A stretch of DNA of 64,000 nt from Chitinophagales bacterium (GTDB taxonomy: Bacteria > Bacteroidota > Bacteroidia > Chitinophagales > Chitinophagaceae): assembly GCA_020636495.1 (NCBI GenBank), contig JACJXQ010000008.1, positions 1,488,001-1,552,000 of the forward strand, written 5' to 3'. A program made the position numbers and the translations under genes. The notes under the pieces were generated by a model. The model was not told where the DNA came from. It saw only the letters and a list, made by a program, of their open reading frames with translations, and ran no database searches. Shown in pieces: positions 49,251 to 58,777 of this stretch. Each line of letters starts with the position of its first letter. Position 1 is the stretch's first letter.

Positions 49251-50912
49251 ATGTTGCAAAAACTAACGATCAATAATTACGCTATTATAGACCACCTGGT
49301 GGTAGCGCCTGCTGCAGGGCTTAACATTGTTACAGGCGAAACAGGCGCCGGAAAGAGTATTATACTCGGGGCCCTCTCTTTGATCCTGGGTGAGCGGGCA
49401 GATACCTCCGTACTTATCAATAAGGATGAAAAATGTATCGTAGAGGCACTGTTTGACGTAAAGGGCAACGAAACATTCAGGGCAGCTATAGAGGAAGAAG
49501 AACTGGACTACGATGAGCAGTGTATCATACGCAGAGAGATAAACACGAGTGGGAAATCAAGGGCATTTGTCAATGATACACCTGTGCGCCTTGATGTGTT
49601 GAACAGGCTCACGTCACTACTGGTAGACCTGCACCAACAGTTCGACCATTTGGCACTGGATAATAGTCATTTTCAGATGAATGTACTTGATGCGGTGGCC
49701 GGCAATAATACATTGAGGAAAGACTACTCAGCATGTTATACCGAATACAGGAACATAACAAAAATACTGGATGCTCTCAAAACCCGGAAAGCTGAATGGC
49801 AGAAAGAAGCAGACTATAAAAAGTTTCTGCTGGATGAGTTGCAGGAAGCTGCGCTAAAGAATGATGAAATTGAGGAGGCTGAGCAGCACCTGAAACAGCT
49901 TACTCATGCTGAACGCATCACACAGGTTTTGCTGGAGACGCTAACAGTGCTGAATGAAGGTGAACATCCGCTTGTAAATGAACTGAAACGACTGTTACAG
50001 CAGTTAGATACAATTTCAACTTTGATGCCGGAAGCAAAAGCAGTGATAGAAAGGTTGAATTCTGTGCACATAGAGCTGAAGGATATAGCAGATGAAGTAG
50101 AGAATATTGCAGGTACAGTTACTATTGATGAAGAAGAGATACAACGATTGCAGGATAGGGTAGACATAGGTTACAAACTGCTGAAAAAACATAATGTACA
50201 AACAACGAATGAATTACTGGATATTGTTGCAGACCTGGTAAAAGACTTGCAAGCCAGCCTGGATATAGAAGATGCCATCGGAGATACGGAAACTCAATTG
50301 CAACAGTTGTCAGAAAAATTGATGGGTATAGCCGGCAAACTTTCTGCTGCAAGGGGTAAACATGCAAAACTATTCTCTGTAGAGGTAAATAAACTACTGG
50401 CATTGGTAGGCATGCCCAACGCTTTGTTCAGTGTGCAGGTTGATAAGAAAGATATGCCCGGAGAACTGGGTATCGACCATGTTCAGTTTTACTTAGACGC
50501 AAATAAAAGCGGCAGCCTTCAACCTGTGCATAAGGCTGCTTCAGGGGGGGAAATGAGCCGTATCATGCTTTGTATCAAATCACTGACGGCAAAGGCTATG
50601 GAATTGCCTACGCTCATTTTTGACGAGGTGGATACCGGCGTGTCGGGAGAAGCTGCTAAGCAGGTAGGTATACTGTTACATGGATTAGCCCGATATCACC
50701 AGGTTATTTGTATCACACACCAACCGCAGGTAGCAGCCAAAGCTGATCATCATATGTATGTATACAAAGAGGCTGAACGTACCGGCAGAATAACAACAAG
50801 GGTAAGCGTACTGACAAAAGACGAGAGAATACTGGCTATCGCCAAAATGATAGGTGGCGAAGAGCCTGGCAAAGCAGCATTGCAGAACGCAAAAGAATTA
50901 GTGACTGCATAA
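49251..50912 (+). CDS. recN: DNA repair ATPase RecN
   Basis: 553 residues, the usual RecN length. The ATP site is NIVTGETGAGKSIILGALSLILGERAD (Walker A), with the Q-loop LVDLHQQFDH, a central coiled coil (~residues 150-350), the ABC signature ASGGEMSRIMLCIKSL and Walker B LIFDEVDTGVSG, then ICITHQPQVAAKAD. RecN is an SMC-like protein that gathers broken DNA ends for recombinational repair. It has its own promoter and ends at a hairpin shared with the convergent BNR-repeat gene. No LexA-type operator was recognised. Confidence 0.95.
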   Translation: MLQKLTINNYAIIDHLVVAPAAGLNIVTGETGAGKSIILGALSLILGERADTSVLINKDEKCIVEALFDVKGNETFRAAIEEEELDYDEQCIIRREINTSGKSRAFVNDTPVRLDVLNRLTSLLVDLHQQFDHLALDNSHFQMNVLDAVAGNNTLRKDYSACYTEYRNITKILDALKTRKAEWQKEADYKKFLLDELQEAALKNDEIEEAEQHLKQLTHAERITQVLLETLTVLNEGEHPLVNELKRLLQQLDTISTLMPEAKAVIERLNSVHIELKDIADEVENIAGTVTIDEEEIQRLQDRVDIGYKLLKKHNVQTTNELLDIVADLVKDLQASLDIEDAIGDTETQLQQLSEKLMGIAGKLSAARGKHAKLFSVEVNKLLALVGMPNALFSVQVDKKDMPGELGIDHVQFYLDANKSGSLQPVHKAASGGEMSRIMLCIKSLTAKAMELPTLIFDEVDTGVSGEAAKQVGILLHGLARYHQVICITHQPQVAAKADHHMYVYKEAERTGRITTRVSVLTKDERILAIAKMIGGEEPGKAALQNAKELVTA

Positions 50913-50927
50913 AATAAATTGAATATA

Positions 50928-50966
50928 AAAAGGAAGGGCATGCCATTATAGCACGCCCTCCCTTTT
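50928..50966. terminator. Bidirectional terminator
   Basis: AAAAGGAAGGGC (50928-50939) pairs with GCCCTCCCTTTT (50955-50966) with one mismatch, between recN and the convergent BNR-repeat gene. Confidence 0.8.
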
Positions 50967-50980
50967 ATGATATTGTTGGC

Positions 50981-53605
50981 TTAAAATACAACCATCTTTG
51001 TTTTTGCAAAAATGGTGCCCTCATGCAACACTTCTACCAGGTAGGTACCGCGGGGTAGGTCGACTTTTATTTTAGCGCCGCCATCCTTGCTTAATACTAC
51101 ATCGTTACGCCATACTACAATACCCGCCATGTTCATGATGCGTATCGCTGTTGATTTACCTTTAAGTGCCAGATTTTTTGTACTGATATTGAAATCACCG
51201 TAGTTAGGGTTGGGGGCAATAGTAACAACATCCTGAGCCAGGGGTATCGTGTTGGCTATGCCTGTTGTGGATTTGTGGGTAGGCGAACTCCACATACCGC
51301 GACCATAGGTAGCTGCCCAGATAGTATTTGTCGTGTTGTTGATACCAAGATCCATAACTTCAACGTTGGGTAACGTTCCGTTATTGAAGTATTGCCATGC
51401 AGTGTCGTTGTATTCTTTATAAAACACACCAAGGTCAGTGCCGATGTAAAGTGTGTTATTGCTCTTGTCATATTCAATGCAATTAACAGGCACGTCGGGC
51501 AGGCCGTTATCAACAACTGTCCATTTGCCGGTACGTATATCAGCTACTGCAACTTTATCAGCAGTGTAGGTTCGGTAAGTTACCCAAAGCGAATCCTTGC
51601 AAAAAGGGTCTACCATTAGGCCGGATACAGTAAGCATATTAGAGTTGATAGGGCTGAGTACTTTCCACGCATTTCCGAAGTCTGTTGTATATCTTATTGT
51701 ACTGGCGCTGGAGGTTACTGTAGCACAGAACAAATATTTGTCGTCTATTGCTGTTGCAGCGAGTTGTGTGATGTTATTGAAGAAATTGGGCGAAATTGCA
51801 GACCAGTTATCGCCATAGTCAGTTGAAACAAATACATAGTTATATCCTGCAACAAGCACATTTCTACCTACCGGGTGAATAATATAAGGCGTTATCCACG
51901 CACCTTTAGGCTTGCCCGGAATATTCCCTTGTATGTCTGTGAATTTCTGCCCTCCGTCAACCGAGCGCCTGAGTTCACCGTATTGTTGCGCCGTATACAG
52001 TATATTGCTGTCAACAGGATCCATCTGGCATTCCATACCATCTGCGCCTGTCATTTGTTGCGATGTGCCGCCAACCAACATTTTGGTGCCATTGTCCTGT
52101 GCGCCACCCAGTACATAGGTTGCTGCATCTGAAACTGCATTCCTGTAAAATTGTGTAATACCCAAACCTTCGCTTTTGTTATCCCATATGCTGTTCGTAC
52201 TCATAGGCGCATAAGTTTTGAAAAGCCCACCGTCGTTACACTCAAAAAGGGTAGAAGGCTGGAGTGGGTGGAACTTGTGAAAATGTTTGTCCGCATGAAC
52301 AATAGTGACACCGGTTACTGTATTCTTCCATTGATTGACCAGTTTCCAACTGCTGCCACCATTGGTAGATACCCAAGTATTCACACCGCCAACTACAACC
52401 TGGTTCTCGTCCAACGGGCTGATTTCTATAGACAGGTCATACCAGCCTTGCCCGGCACATTCATCACCTTTGGGGCTGCTGGCCAGAATGTTGGTACTGC
52501 AGTTGGTGCCATCGTCAAATATTTTCGTGAAGGTTTTTCCTGTGTCTGTTGAGTTGTAAATACCTTCCAGACCATAATCGCTTTTTGCAACTACTACTTT
52601 CACTACCGCAGTGTTGGCTTTGGTGACTGCAATTTCAACTCTCCGGCCATTATTTACACCTGAGACAACCTGCCATGAAGTCCCGCCGTCATTTGAACGG
52701 AATACATTTTGAGCACCCTGGTAGGAGCCGGCGGCAAACATAATAGCAGTATCTGTTGGGTGTGGCAATAGTTGCTGGAAGTAACCTGTATACAATAATG
52801 TCCATGATTTACCGGCGTCATATGATTTATATATCCCATCAGAAGTTGCAACTGTTAACGAGTTGGTATCTATCGGATTTACTATCAACCCATTTGTTTT
52901 CTTTGATGCAGTAAAAGGATACTGAAAGCCTGTAGTATCCCATGTCGCACCACCATCAGTGCTTTTGAAAATGCCCATACTATAGGTGTCACCTGCGTCC
53001 CTGTCGCCCGTGCATACATATATAGTATTAGGGTTTTGCGGGTTGTAATCTATATCTGCTACACCTAATACAGGAAAAAAATCGTTCAAAGGTGCCCATG
53101 TTGCTCCATCGTCTTTTGTACGCCATATTCCGCCACCTGGTGTGCCTATTATATATACATTAGAATCTGTCGGGTGAAATTCAACCACTGTCAATCGTCC
53201 CAACCCAAAATTGCCACTAAGCGGGTTGGTAGGGCCATGAAATGTCCAGTTGGCATCCATCGCAGTGCTTTTACCTTCAGCACGGTTGATACCTTCTTTT
53301 GCCTGCAGTTTTTTCAGTTCGCGCCATATATGTGCTGTAGATACCAGGTGCCCTTGTTCATCAGTGCGCCCCTCCACAAAGTTCAGCCAGCGCCGGAAAT
53401 GATAGTTATTATCTTCCCGCTCGTCTTCATTGTCGGTAGTTCCTTTTTCTTCGTCAACAGAATGATTTAAAGATGGCCTAGCCTCATAGGCTTCCGCTAT
53501 TTCAGCCACTGTCATTTGCTCAACGTTCACATTTTCCAACCACGGTTGGGACATAACCTGCAGGCTGCATAGTACAGCCGCTGAAAGCGTATATATCTTT
53601 TTCAT
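50981..53605 (-). CDS. Large BNR-repeat propeller protein with T9SS sorting domain (copy 2)
   Basis: 874 residues, paralogue of the protein at 45308-47941. Signal peptide ends in QVMSQ; a prefix with NYHFRRWLNFVEGRTDEQGHL matches the corresponding prefix of copy 1. Blades such as STDGGATW, SYDAGKSW, SNDGGTSW and SVDGGQKF form sortilin-like propellers, with VLGGAQDNGT and GADGMECQ conserved in both copies. It ends with a type A T9SS domain (APNPNYGDFNI ... GTYLVEVLHEG). It starts 7 bp after the lipoprotein gene and is probably co-transcribed with it. Confidence 0.9.
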   Translation of the reverse strand: MKKIYTLSAAVLCSLQVMSQPWLENVNVEQMTVAEIAEAYEARPSLNHSVDEEKGTTDNEDEREDNNYHFRRWLNFVEGRTDEQGHLVSTAHIWRELKKLQAKEGINRAEGKSTAMDANWTFHGPTNPLSGNFGLGRLTVVEFHPTDSNVYIIGTPGGGIWRTKDDGATWAPLNDFFPVLGVADIDYNPQNPNTIYVCTGDRDAGDTYSMGIFKSTDGGATWDTTGFQYPFTASKKTNGLIVNPIDTNSLTVATSDGIYKSYDAGKSWTLLYTGYFQQLLPHPTDTAIMFAAGSYQGAQNVFRSNDGGTSWQVVSGVNNGRRVEIAVTKANTAVVKVVVAKSDYGLEGIYNSTDTGKTFTKIFDDGTNCSTNILASSPKGDECAGQGWYDLSIEISPLDENQVVVGGVNTWVSTNGGSSWKLVNQWKNTVTGVTIVHADKHFHKFHPLQPSTLFECNDGGLFKTYAPMSTNSIWDNKSEGLGITQFYRNAVSDAATYVLGGAQDNGTKMLVGGTSQQMTGADGMECQMDPVDSNILYTAQQYGELRRSVDGGQKFTDIQGNIPGKPKGAWITPYIIHPVGRNVLVAGYNYVFVSTDYGDNWSAISPNFFNNITQLAATAIDDKYLFCATVTSSASTIRYTTDFGNAWKVLSPINSNMLTVSGLMVDPFCKDSLWVTYRTYTADKVAVADIRTGKWTVVDNGLPDVPVNCIEYDKSNNTLYIGTDLGVFYKEYNDTAWQYFNNGTLPNVEVMDLGINNTTNTIWAATYGRGMWSSPTHKSTTGIANTIPLAQDVVTIAPNPNYGDFNISTKNLALKGKSTAIRIMNMAGIVVWRNDVVLSKDGGAKIKVDLPRGTYLVEVLHEGTIFAKTKMVVF

Positions 53606-53612
53606 CTTACTA

Positions 53613-54164
53613 CTAAGGCATTGCTATAGACGGCAGAACTGTGATGCTGTCCACAGGCAGGGCAAGCCAATTGCTGTTTACGGTTTTATAATAGATAACA
53701 TTGTTTTTGTCTTGCGGTATTTCAGCAGGAATCGGGTGCTTGCCACCTGTTACCGGGTACAGTTCAAGAGTATCGCCTGTAGCAAAATTCTGATTGTTTG
53801 TGCTGACGGTCACATAGTTAAGAGGAGTCGGGATTCCATCCCCGTTGTCTTTTACAACAAGTGGTTTGTAACCGGTCACTTTATTTACGTTGCAAGGCAG
53901 CCAGCTTTGTTGTCCGCGCCAGAAGAATGAGGCCGGCGCGTCTTTGCTCTTCCAGACAATAACAAACCTGTTATCAGTAGTAGGCTCCATTTCCGGTCTG
54001 CCGGGAAGAGTAGTTTGCTCGGTTGCCTGTAATAGCAAAGGTTTGTCACTTGTGATATGCCTGCTTGTTTTTGCTGCTGTGCTTTTTTTTGATTGTGCGC
54101 AAGCGGTTAATGCCATAAATAAAATAGCCAGTATCGCTACTGTAAAAGTATTTTGTCTGATCAT
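53613..54164 (-). CDS. Small lipoprotein, unknown
   Basis: 183 residues from MIRQNTFTV (another ATG three codons upstream). Hydrophobic signal ending in MALTAC, a good lipobox. The rest is Thr/Pro-rich then beta-like (NRFVIVWKSKDAPASFFWRGQQSWLPC, NFATGDTLELYPVTGGKHPI). No family recognised. It is directly upstream of the T9SS propeller protein copy 2, so it may act with it at the outer membrane; this is inferred from position only. Confidence 0.75.
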   Translation of the reverse strand: MIRQNTFTVAILAILFMALTACAQSKKSTAAKTSRHITSDKPLLLQATEQTTLPGRPEMEPTTDNRFVIVWKSKDAPASFFWRGQQSWLPCNVNKVTGYKPLVVKDNGDGIPTPLNYVTVSTNNQNFATGDTLELYPVTGGKHPIPAEIPQDKNNVIYYKTVNSNWLALPVDSITVLPSIAMP

Positions 54165-54218
54165 CAGGTACATTTAAAAGAGGGAGTAAAAATAGATATA
54201 ACAGCGGGTAAATATACG

Positions 54219-54251
54219 AAAAAAGAACCCGCCATTTACGGGTTCTTTTTT
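54219..54251. terminator. Bidirectional terminator
   Basis: AAAAAAGAACCCG (54219-54231) pairs with CGGGTTCTTTTTT (54239-54251). It ends the S46 peptidase transcript on the minus strand, upstream of the lipoprotein gene. Confidence 0.9.
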
Positions 54252-54282
54252 CGTTGAGTAGGTTTTATTGTACCATTACCTG

Positions 54283-56448
54283 CTATTTGGTCAGCTTCAT
54301 TTCTTTCAGCAGCCAGCCGGCATCGCCCAGCTTATCCACTATAAACAGGACATAGCGGATGTCAACGCTAATGTTACGGCACAATCCCGGATCAAAATAC
54401 AGGTCACTCATAGTACCTTCCCATATCCTGTCAAAGTTCAGGCCTATCAGTTCTCCTTTGCTATTCAGTACAGGGCTGCCCGAGTTGCCTCCTGTGGTAT
54501 GGTTGGTAGCTATGAATGCGATTGGCACTGTGCCATTCACTGCCCAGCGTCCATAATTTTTGTTTTTGTGTATTTCTCTCAGTTTTTCCGGCATATCAAA
54601 CTCCTCAATGTCCGGGTTATGTTTGGCAACGGCTTCATCAAGGTTAGTCTGGAAAGAATATCCAGCCGGCCCGTCCGGATCTATGCCCTTCACATTGCCA
54701 TATGTCAGGCGCAGTGTAAGATTTGCGTCGGGAAAGAAATTGGTATTGTGGTCGAGTGTCATTTGGGCTTTCATATACAGCCTGTTCAGGTAACTCATTT
54801 GCTCGTTATAGGTTGTCAGTGCAGGTTTAACACGTTTTTCGTTAACCGTATTAATAGCATTATACAATATCCAGGCAGGGTCTGTTACAATGCTCATACT
54901 ATCAGAAAGTGTGGTCGATTCAGCAAGTTTTTCTAATCTTGATTGGCTTGCGGCGGCTGAGTTATACACATAATTCGCCCATTTAGGATAGTCATTACCA
55001 TATCTTTGCAACTGCTCTTTATATATAGAGGGTACATATTGCGGGCATTTAGCAAAAAACAGTGGCATCAGTTGTGTAAATACATCCTTATCTGTTGTCG
55101 CATCATAATTTTTGAAGTATCCGTTCCAGCTTTTCGCCAAACGCTTCAGGCTATCTGATAGTTCATCGTCAGTAATACCTGAGCGGTACACAGCCAGCAT
55201 CTTTTCAAAATTTTGACCCTGCCGTATCAGTTCCACAGATAATACTGCTTCCCTGATGAACTCTTCTGCTTTTATCACATCATTAGCAGCATTTGACACT
55301 GCGCCGATTCTTGCCAGCAGGTCGTCAGCATAGGGTAGGGTCTCATCTGCCGCAGCCAGACCCTGGAAACTTTGTTCGTAGGCCATTTTCTTTTCAGGCA
55401 CGTTGTTCAGGCGCAGGCCACGTACTTCTCCCTGCCATTTTTTCCAGCCATTAGCCACTCGTTTGTGTTTTGATGTATACTTCAGAAATACATCCCTATC
55501 AGCATCCATGTGTTTGGCCCATGTTTCAAGCAATGTGGTACGTACCTCGATGCGTATAGGGTCTATAATATTATATATCTGGTTTAATTGATAAGATGAT
55601 ATGTATTGCTGGGTGCGTCCCGGAAATCCATATACCATAGTATAGTCTCCCTCTTTGTATCCACCCGTATTAATGGCCAGGTATTTGTCAGGGTCGTAAG
55701 GCTTGTTGTCTTTGCTGTAAGGGGCGGGTTTATTATCCTTGCCTGCATAAATGCGGAACATACTAAAGTCTCCTGTGTGACGGGGCCACATCCAGTTGTC
55801 TGTATCTCCCCCAAACGAACCTACACCATTAGGAGGAAAGCCAACAAGACGTATGTCAGTATACTTTTCTGTCAGCAGCGCCCAGTATTGGTTGCCTTCA
55901 TAATAAGGTTTGATAATGGCATCATACCCCGTGGTGTATTTATAACCTTTTTGTAGATTCTTTATCCTTATAGCTATGATACTGTCCCTTACTGTTTCAG
56001 ACAAGGTATCATCGAGGTTAACGGTTATTTTATCTGTCACATTTTCTATTTTCCTAATAAATGTGACGGTTAAGCCACCACAAGGCAGCTCATCTTCATA
56101 TTTTTGGGCCCAAAAGCCATCAGCAAAGTAGTCATGCTCCTTGCTGCTGAGCCCTTGAACTGTTCCGTATCCACAATGGTGATTAGTGAGCAAAAGCCCT
56201 TTTTTAGATATAACTTCAGCTGTACAACCACTGCCGAATAGTACAACAGCATTGTTCAAACCTGTACCATCTGCGTTGTATAGCTGTTCAACCGGAATGT
56301 TCAGACCGGCAGCTATCATCTCAGCTTCCTGGCTTTTTAGCAATGGAGGAAGCCACATGCCTTTTTTCGACTGAGCGTTTAATCCTGAGCCAACTAATAT
56401 GATAATAATTAATGTCTTACGTAATAAACCAACCTGAAAATTGTTCAT
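54283..56448 (-). CDS. S46-family dipeptidyl-peptidase, DPP11-like
   Basis: 721 residues with signal peptide ending in GLNAQ. The serine-protease triad is His90/91 in LLTNHHCGYG, Asp in WPRHTGDFSMFRIYAG and Ser656 in TGGNSGSPVLNSKGE. The residue 18 places after the catalytic Ser is Arg674 (LNFDRIWEG); in Porphyromonas gingivalis, Arg at this place gives DPP11 its preference for Asp/Glu at P1, while DPP7 has Gly. So it likely removes dipeptides ending in Asp or Glu from peptides in the periplasm. Ends at a strong terminator. Confidence 0.92.
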   Translation of the reverse strand: MNNFQVGLLRKTLIIIILVGSGLNAQSKKGMWLPPLLKSQEAEMIAAGLNIPVEQLYNADGTGLNNAVVLFGSGCTAEVISKKGLLLTNHHCGYGTVQGLSSKEHDYFADGFWAQKYEDELPCGGLTVTFIRKIENVTDKITVNLDDTLSETVRDSIIAIRIKNLQKGYKYTTGYDAIIKPYYEGNQYWALLTEKYTDIRLVGFPPNGVGSFGGDTDNWMWPRHTGDFSMFRIYAGKDNKPAPYSKDNKPYDPDKYLAINTGGYKEGDYTMVYGFPGRTQQYISSYQLNQIYNIIDPIRIEVRTTLLETWAKHMDADRDVFLKYTSKHKRVANGWKKWQGEVRGLRLNNVPEKKMAYEQSFQGLAAADETLPYADDLLARIGAVSNAANDVIKAEEFIREAVLSVELIRQGQNFEKMLAVYRSGITDDELSDSLKRLAKSWNGYFKNYDATTDKDVFTQLMPLFFAKCPQYVPSIYKEQLQRYGNDYPKWANYVYNSAAASQSRLEKLAESTTLSDSMSIVTDPAWILYNAINTVNEKRVKPALTTYNEQMSYLNRLYMKAQMTLDHNTNFFPDANLTLRLTYGNVKGIDPDGPAGYSFQTNLDEAVAKHNPDIEEFDMPEKLREIHKNKNYGRWAVNGTVPIAFIATNHTTGGNSGSPVLNSKGELIGLNFDRIWEGTMSDLYFDPGLCRNISVDIRYVLFIVDKLGDAGWLLKEMKLTK

Positions 56449-56565
56449 AAAAAGAAATAAATACGGAAAATTTTTTTCAAAGAAATAAATATACAGTTTT
56501 GCTATAAAATTTTAGGGCAAATTCGCTATATTAGCCCATTAGAAAGTGAAACTCTCTTCAGTATT

Positions 56566-58602
56566 ATGAGAAAAAGTCTACTATTGGTAGTTTTTTTGAT
56601 AGCCTCATTAGTGAGTTCTGTCAACGCCCAGGAGGAATTATTTAAAGCGCCTGACTCGGTTTGTGAAAAACAACTTATACAGTTGTTGAGTAATGTGCCG
56701 GACAAACAGTCACATTATTGGGGGTTTTGTTCCGGGTATCTTTATAAGGATCCTACAGGTGTCAACCTTGGAGATACGTTTAAATTAGACCTGCCCGCCG
56801 GAATAGAAGTTGCAAAAGACGATGATGGTAACTACTATGGCTTTGCCATAAACGCAGGAAATAATTCTTTCCTGAGGATGGATTTTGGTACTGATCTGAG
56901 TTCAATTCCAACCATTACTGATTTTGGTAATATGGATGGTATATTCCCGGATGAAGTAAACTCACTTTACCTGGTGCGTGATCTGGCTGATAAGCGTTGG
57001 TACATCTTCCTTACTTCCGGTCAGACAGCAGCTACTTCTGCTTTGTCGCGTATCGACTTTGGCAAGTCGTTATCCAACACTCCGAATATTGTGAACTTTG
57101 GAAACCTCGAAAATAAATTGAATTACCCTACAGGGGTTTTTGTTGCCAAAGAGGGTGACAAGTGGTATGGTTTCTATTGTAACTTCAACGGCAGCCAGTT
57201 GATGCGTTTTGACCTCGATTCAAACATTTCGCTGACACCAACTATTAAAGAAATATTGCCGGTTACTCCCGCACTGTTGAGTGGCCCAACAGATATCGGT
57301 GCTATTATAGATGGTGGCAAATGGTATTTCTTCATCACCAATGCAAATGCTAACTCGGTATCTCGTGTTGACATGGATAAACTGACCAACGAGACTCCGA
57401 ACATTACAGTTGTAAGTAATAGTATCCCGGATCTGAAATCGCCATCTGCCATTACACTATTAAAAGATTGTGGTAAGATACACGGTATCATTACCAATGC
57501 CGGTTCGCACGACGTAGTGCGCCTGGAAATGGGTGACGTGAACGGACCGTACAATGGTACTAATTTTGGTAACATCGGGTCTACTTTGTCTCCTGTAGGT
57601 ATCTCGCGTGTTATCCGCGACAGGGATAATGTATATGCATTCATCGTTAACCAGGCCAATAACAGCCTGACACGTATCAAGTTCGAACAATGTGATAACG
57701 CCAGTATACAGTACTCGCTAACAAACAAACCACCTAAGTATAGCTACGATACTGCCGGTTTCTACAATGTGTATTATGCTGTAAATGAAGGTTTACCTGA
57801 TATGCAGGTACAATGTAAACAAATAACTGTATTGCCGACACCGGCTTTGATATTGTTGCCTCCTGATACTACTATCTGCCAGGGTGACACTGCTCGTCTT
57901 CGTATGGTATCTATCAATGCTATCTCTTACAGTTGGACACCTAACTATAATATATCCGGTGCAAGCAAAAACGAGATTAAGGTATGGCCTGAGTACACTA
58001 CGCAGTATAATGTACGTATGCCATTCCCACTAGGTACTTGCGTAGTAGATACGCATATTACAGTTAATGTTATCAAGCTTCAGGCAGATGCAGGCCCTGA
58101 CAGGACCATAAAAGATGGTGCGTCTACATTATTAGGCGGGCCTAATACATCTCAGGGGCTCAATCACCTGCGCAGGTGGGTGCCTGATCAGTATATTGAT
58201 GATATCTACTCAGACAATCCGATGGTTCGTCCTCCGCACGACTTTACATATTACCTGGTAGTTACAGACACTGGCAGTAAGTACAAGTGCGCAAGCATTG
58301 ATACAGTAGTTGTTTATGTAGAGTGTGGTGATGTAAATCTGCCTAACGCATTTATGCCTGAAAGCAATGGTGCGCGTGCTAAGTTTGGACTGCTGAATAG
58401 GGAAATTATTAAATTGGATAAATTTAATATATATGACCGTTGGGGTAAATTAGTATTCTCTACGAAAGATATGACTAAACAATGGGATGGTAATATAGGT
58501 AGTGAAAAAGCTGCTGTTGGCGTTTATGTCTGGGAAGTTGACGGATTCTGCCTCTCAGGTAAACGGATACAAAAGACAGGTAACGTTACATTGATACGAT
58601 AA
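56566..58602 (+). CDS. Surface protein with propeller-like repeats and gliding-motility C-terminal domain
   Basis: 678 residues with a signal peptide ending in VNAQ. Residues ~50-380 hold repeats of the kind YYGFAINAGNNSFLRMDFG, WYIFLTSGQTAATSALSRIDFG and WYFFITNANANSVSRVDMD, about 50-60 residues each, probably a beta-propeller. An Ig/PKD-like segment follows (TICQGDTARLRMVSI...YSWTP). The last ~90 residues (LPNAFMPESNG, KFNIYDRWGKLVFSTKD, WDGNIGSEKAAVGVYVWEV) are a CHU_C/gliding-motility-associated domain, a T9SS type B signal. Ends at a strong terminator. Confidence 0.9.
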   Translation: MRKSLLLVVFLIASLVSSVNAQEELFKAPDSVCEKQLIQLLSNVPDKQSHYWGFCSGYLYKDPTGVNLGDTFKLDLPAGIEVAKDDDGNYYGFAINAGNNSFLRMDFGTDLSSIPTITDFGNMDGIFPDEVNSLYLVRDLADKRWYIFLTSGQTAATSALSRIDFGKSLSNTPNIVNFGNLENKLNYPTGVFVAKEGDKWYGFYCNFNGSQLMRFDLDSNISLTPTIKEILPVTPALLSGPTDIGAIIDGGKWYFFITNANANSVSRVDMDKLTNETPNITVVSNSIPDLKSPSAITLLKDCGKIHGIITNAGSHDVVRLEMGDVNGPYNGTNFGNIGSTLSPVGISRVIRDRDNVYAFIVNQANNSLTRIKFEQCDNASIQYSLTNKPPKYSYDTAGFYNVYYAVNEGLPDMQVQCKQITVLPTPALILLPPDTTICQGDTARLRMVSINAISYSWTPNYNISGASKNEIKVWPEYTTQYNVRMPFPLGTCVVDTHITVNVIKLQADAGPDRTIKDGASTLLGGPNTSQGLNHLRRWVPDQYIDDIYSDNPMVRPPHDFTYYLVVTDTGSKYKCASIDTVVVYVECGDVNLPNAFMPESNGARAKFGLLNREIIKLDKFNIYDRWGKLVFSTKDMTKQWDGNIGSEKAAVGVYVWEVDGFCLSGKRIQKTGNVTLIR

Positions 58603-58622
58603 CACAACCGGATAAATATTTT

Positions 58623-58657
58623 CACGAAAGGGGGCTCTAAGCCCCCTTTCGTGTTTT
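58623..58657 (+). terminator. Intrinsic terminator
   Basis: CACGAAAGGGGGC (58623-58635) pairs perfectly with GCCCCCTTTCGTG (58641-58653), followed by TTTT. Confidence 0.92.
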
Positions 58658-58705
58658 CAAATTGAAATGATTTATTTTTTCATAAAGCTTTTCAATCCAC
58701 CGTGG

Positions 58706-58737
58706 TTTGTCTTATTCCGAGGCATAACCGACCTTTG
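58706..58737 (+). promoter_or_regulatory. Promoter of ahpC
   Basis: TTTG at 58706-58709, 20 nt, then GACCTTTG at 58730-58737 (7 of 8 with TAnnTTTG); one of the best two-part Bacteroidota promoters in the window. The leader is about 35 nt. Confidence 0.7.
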
Positions 58738-58777
58738 CGCCAAAATTTTCTAACAATCTAAAAAGTAGTAAGAAGTA

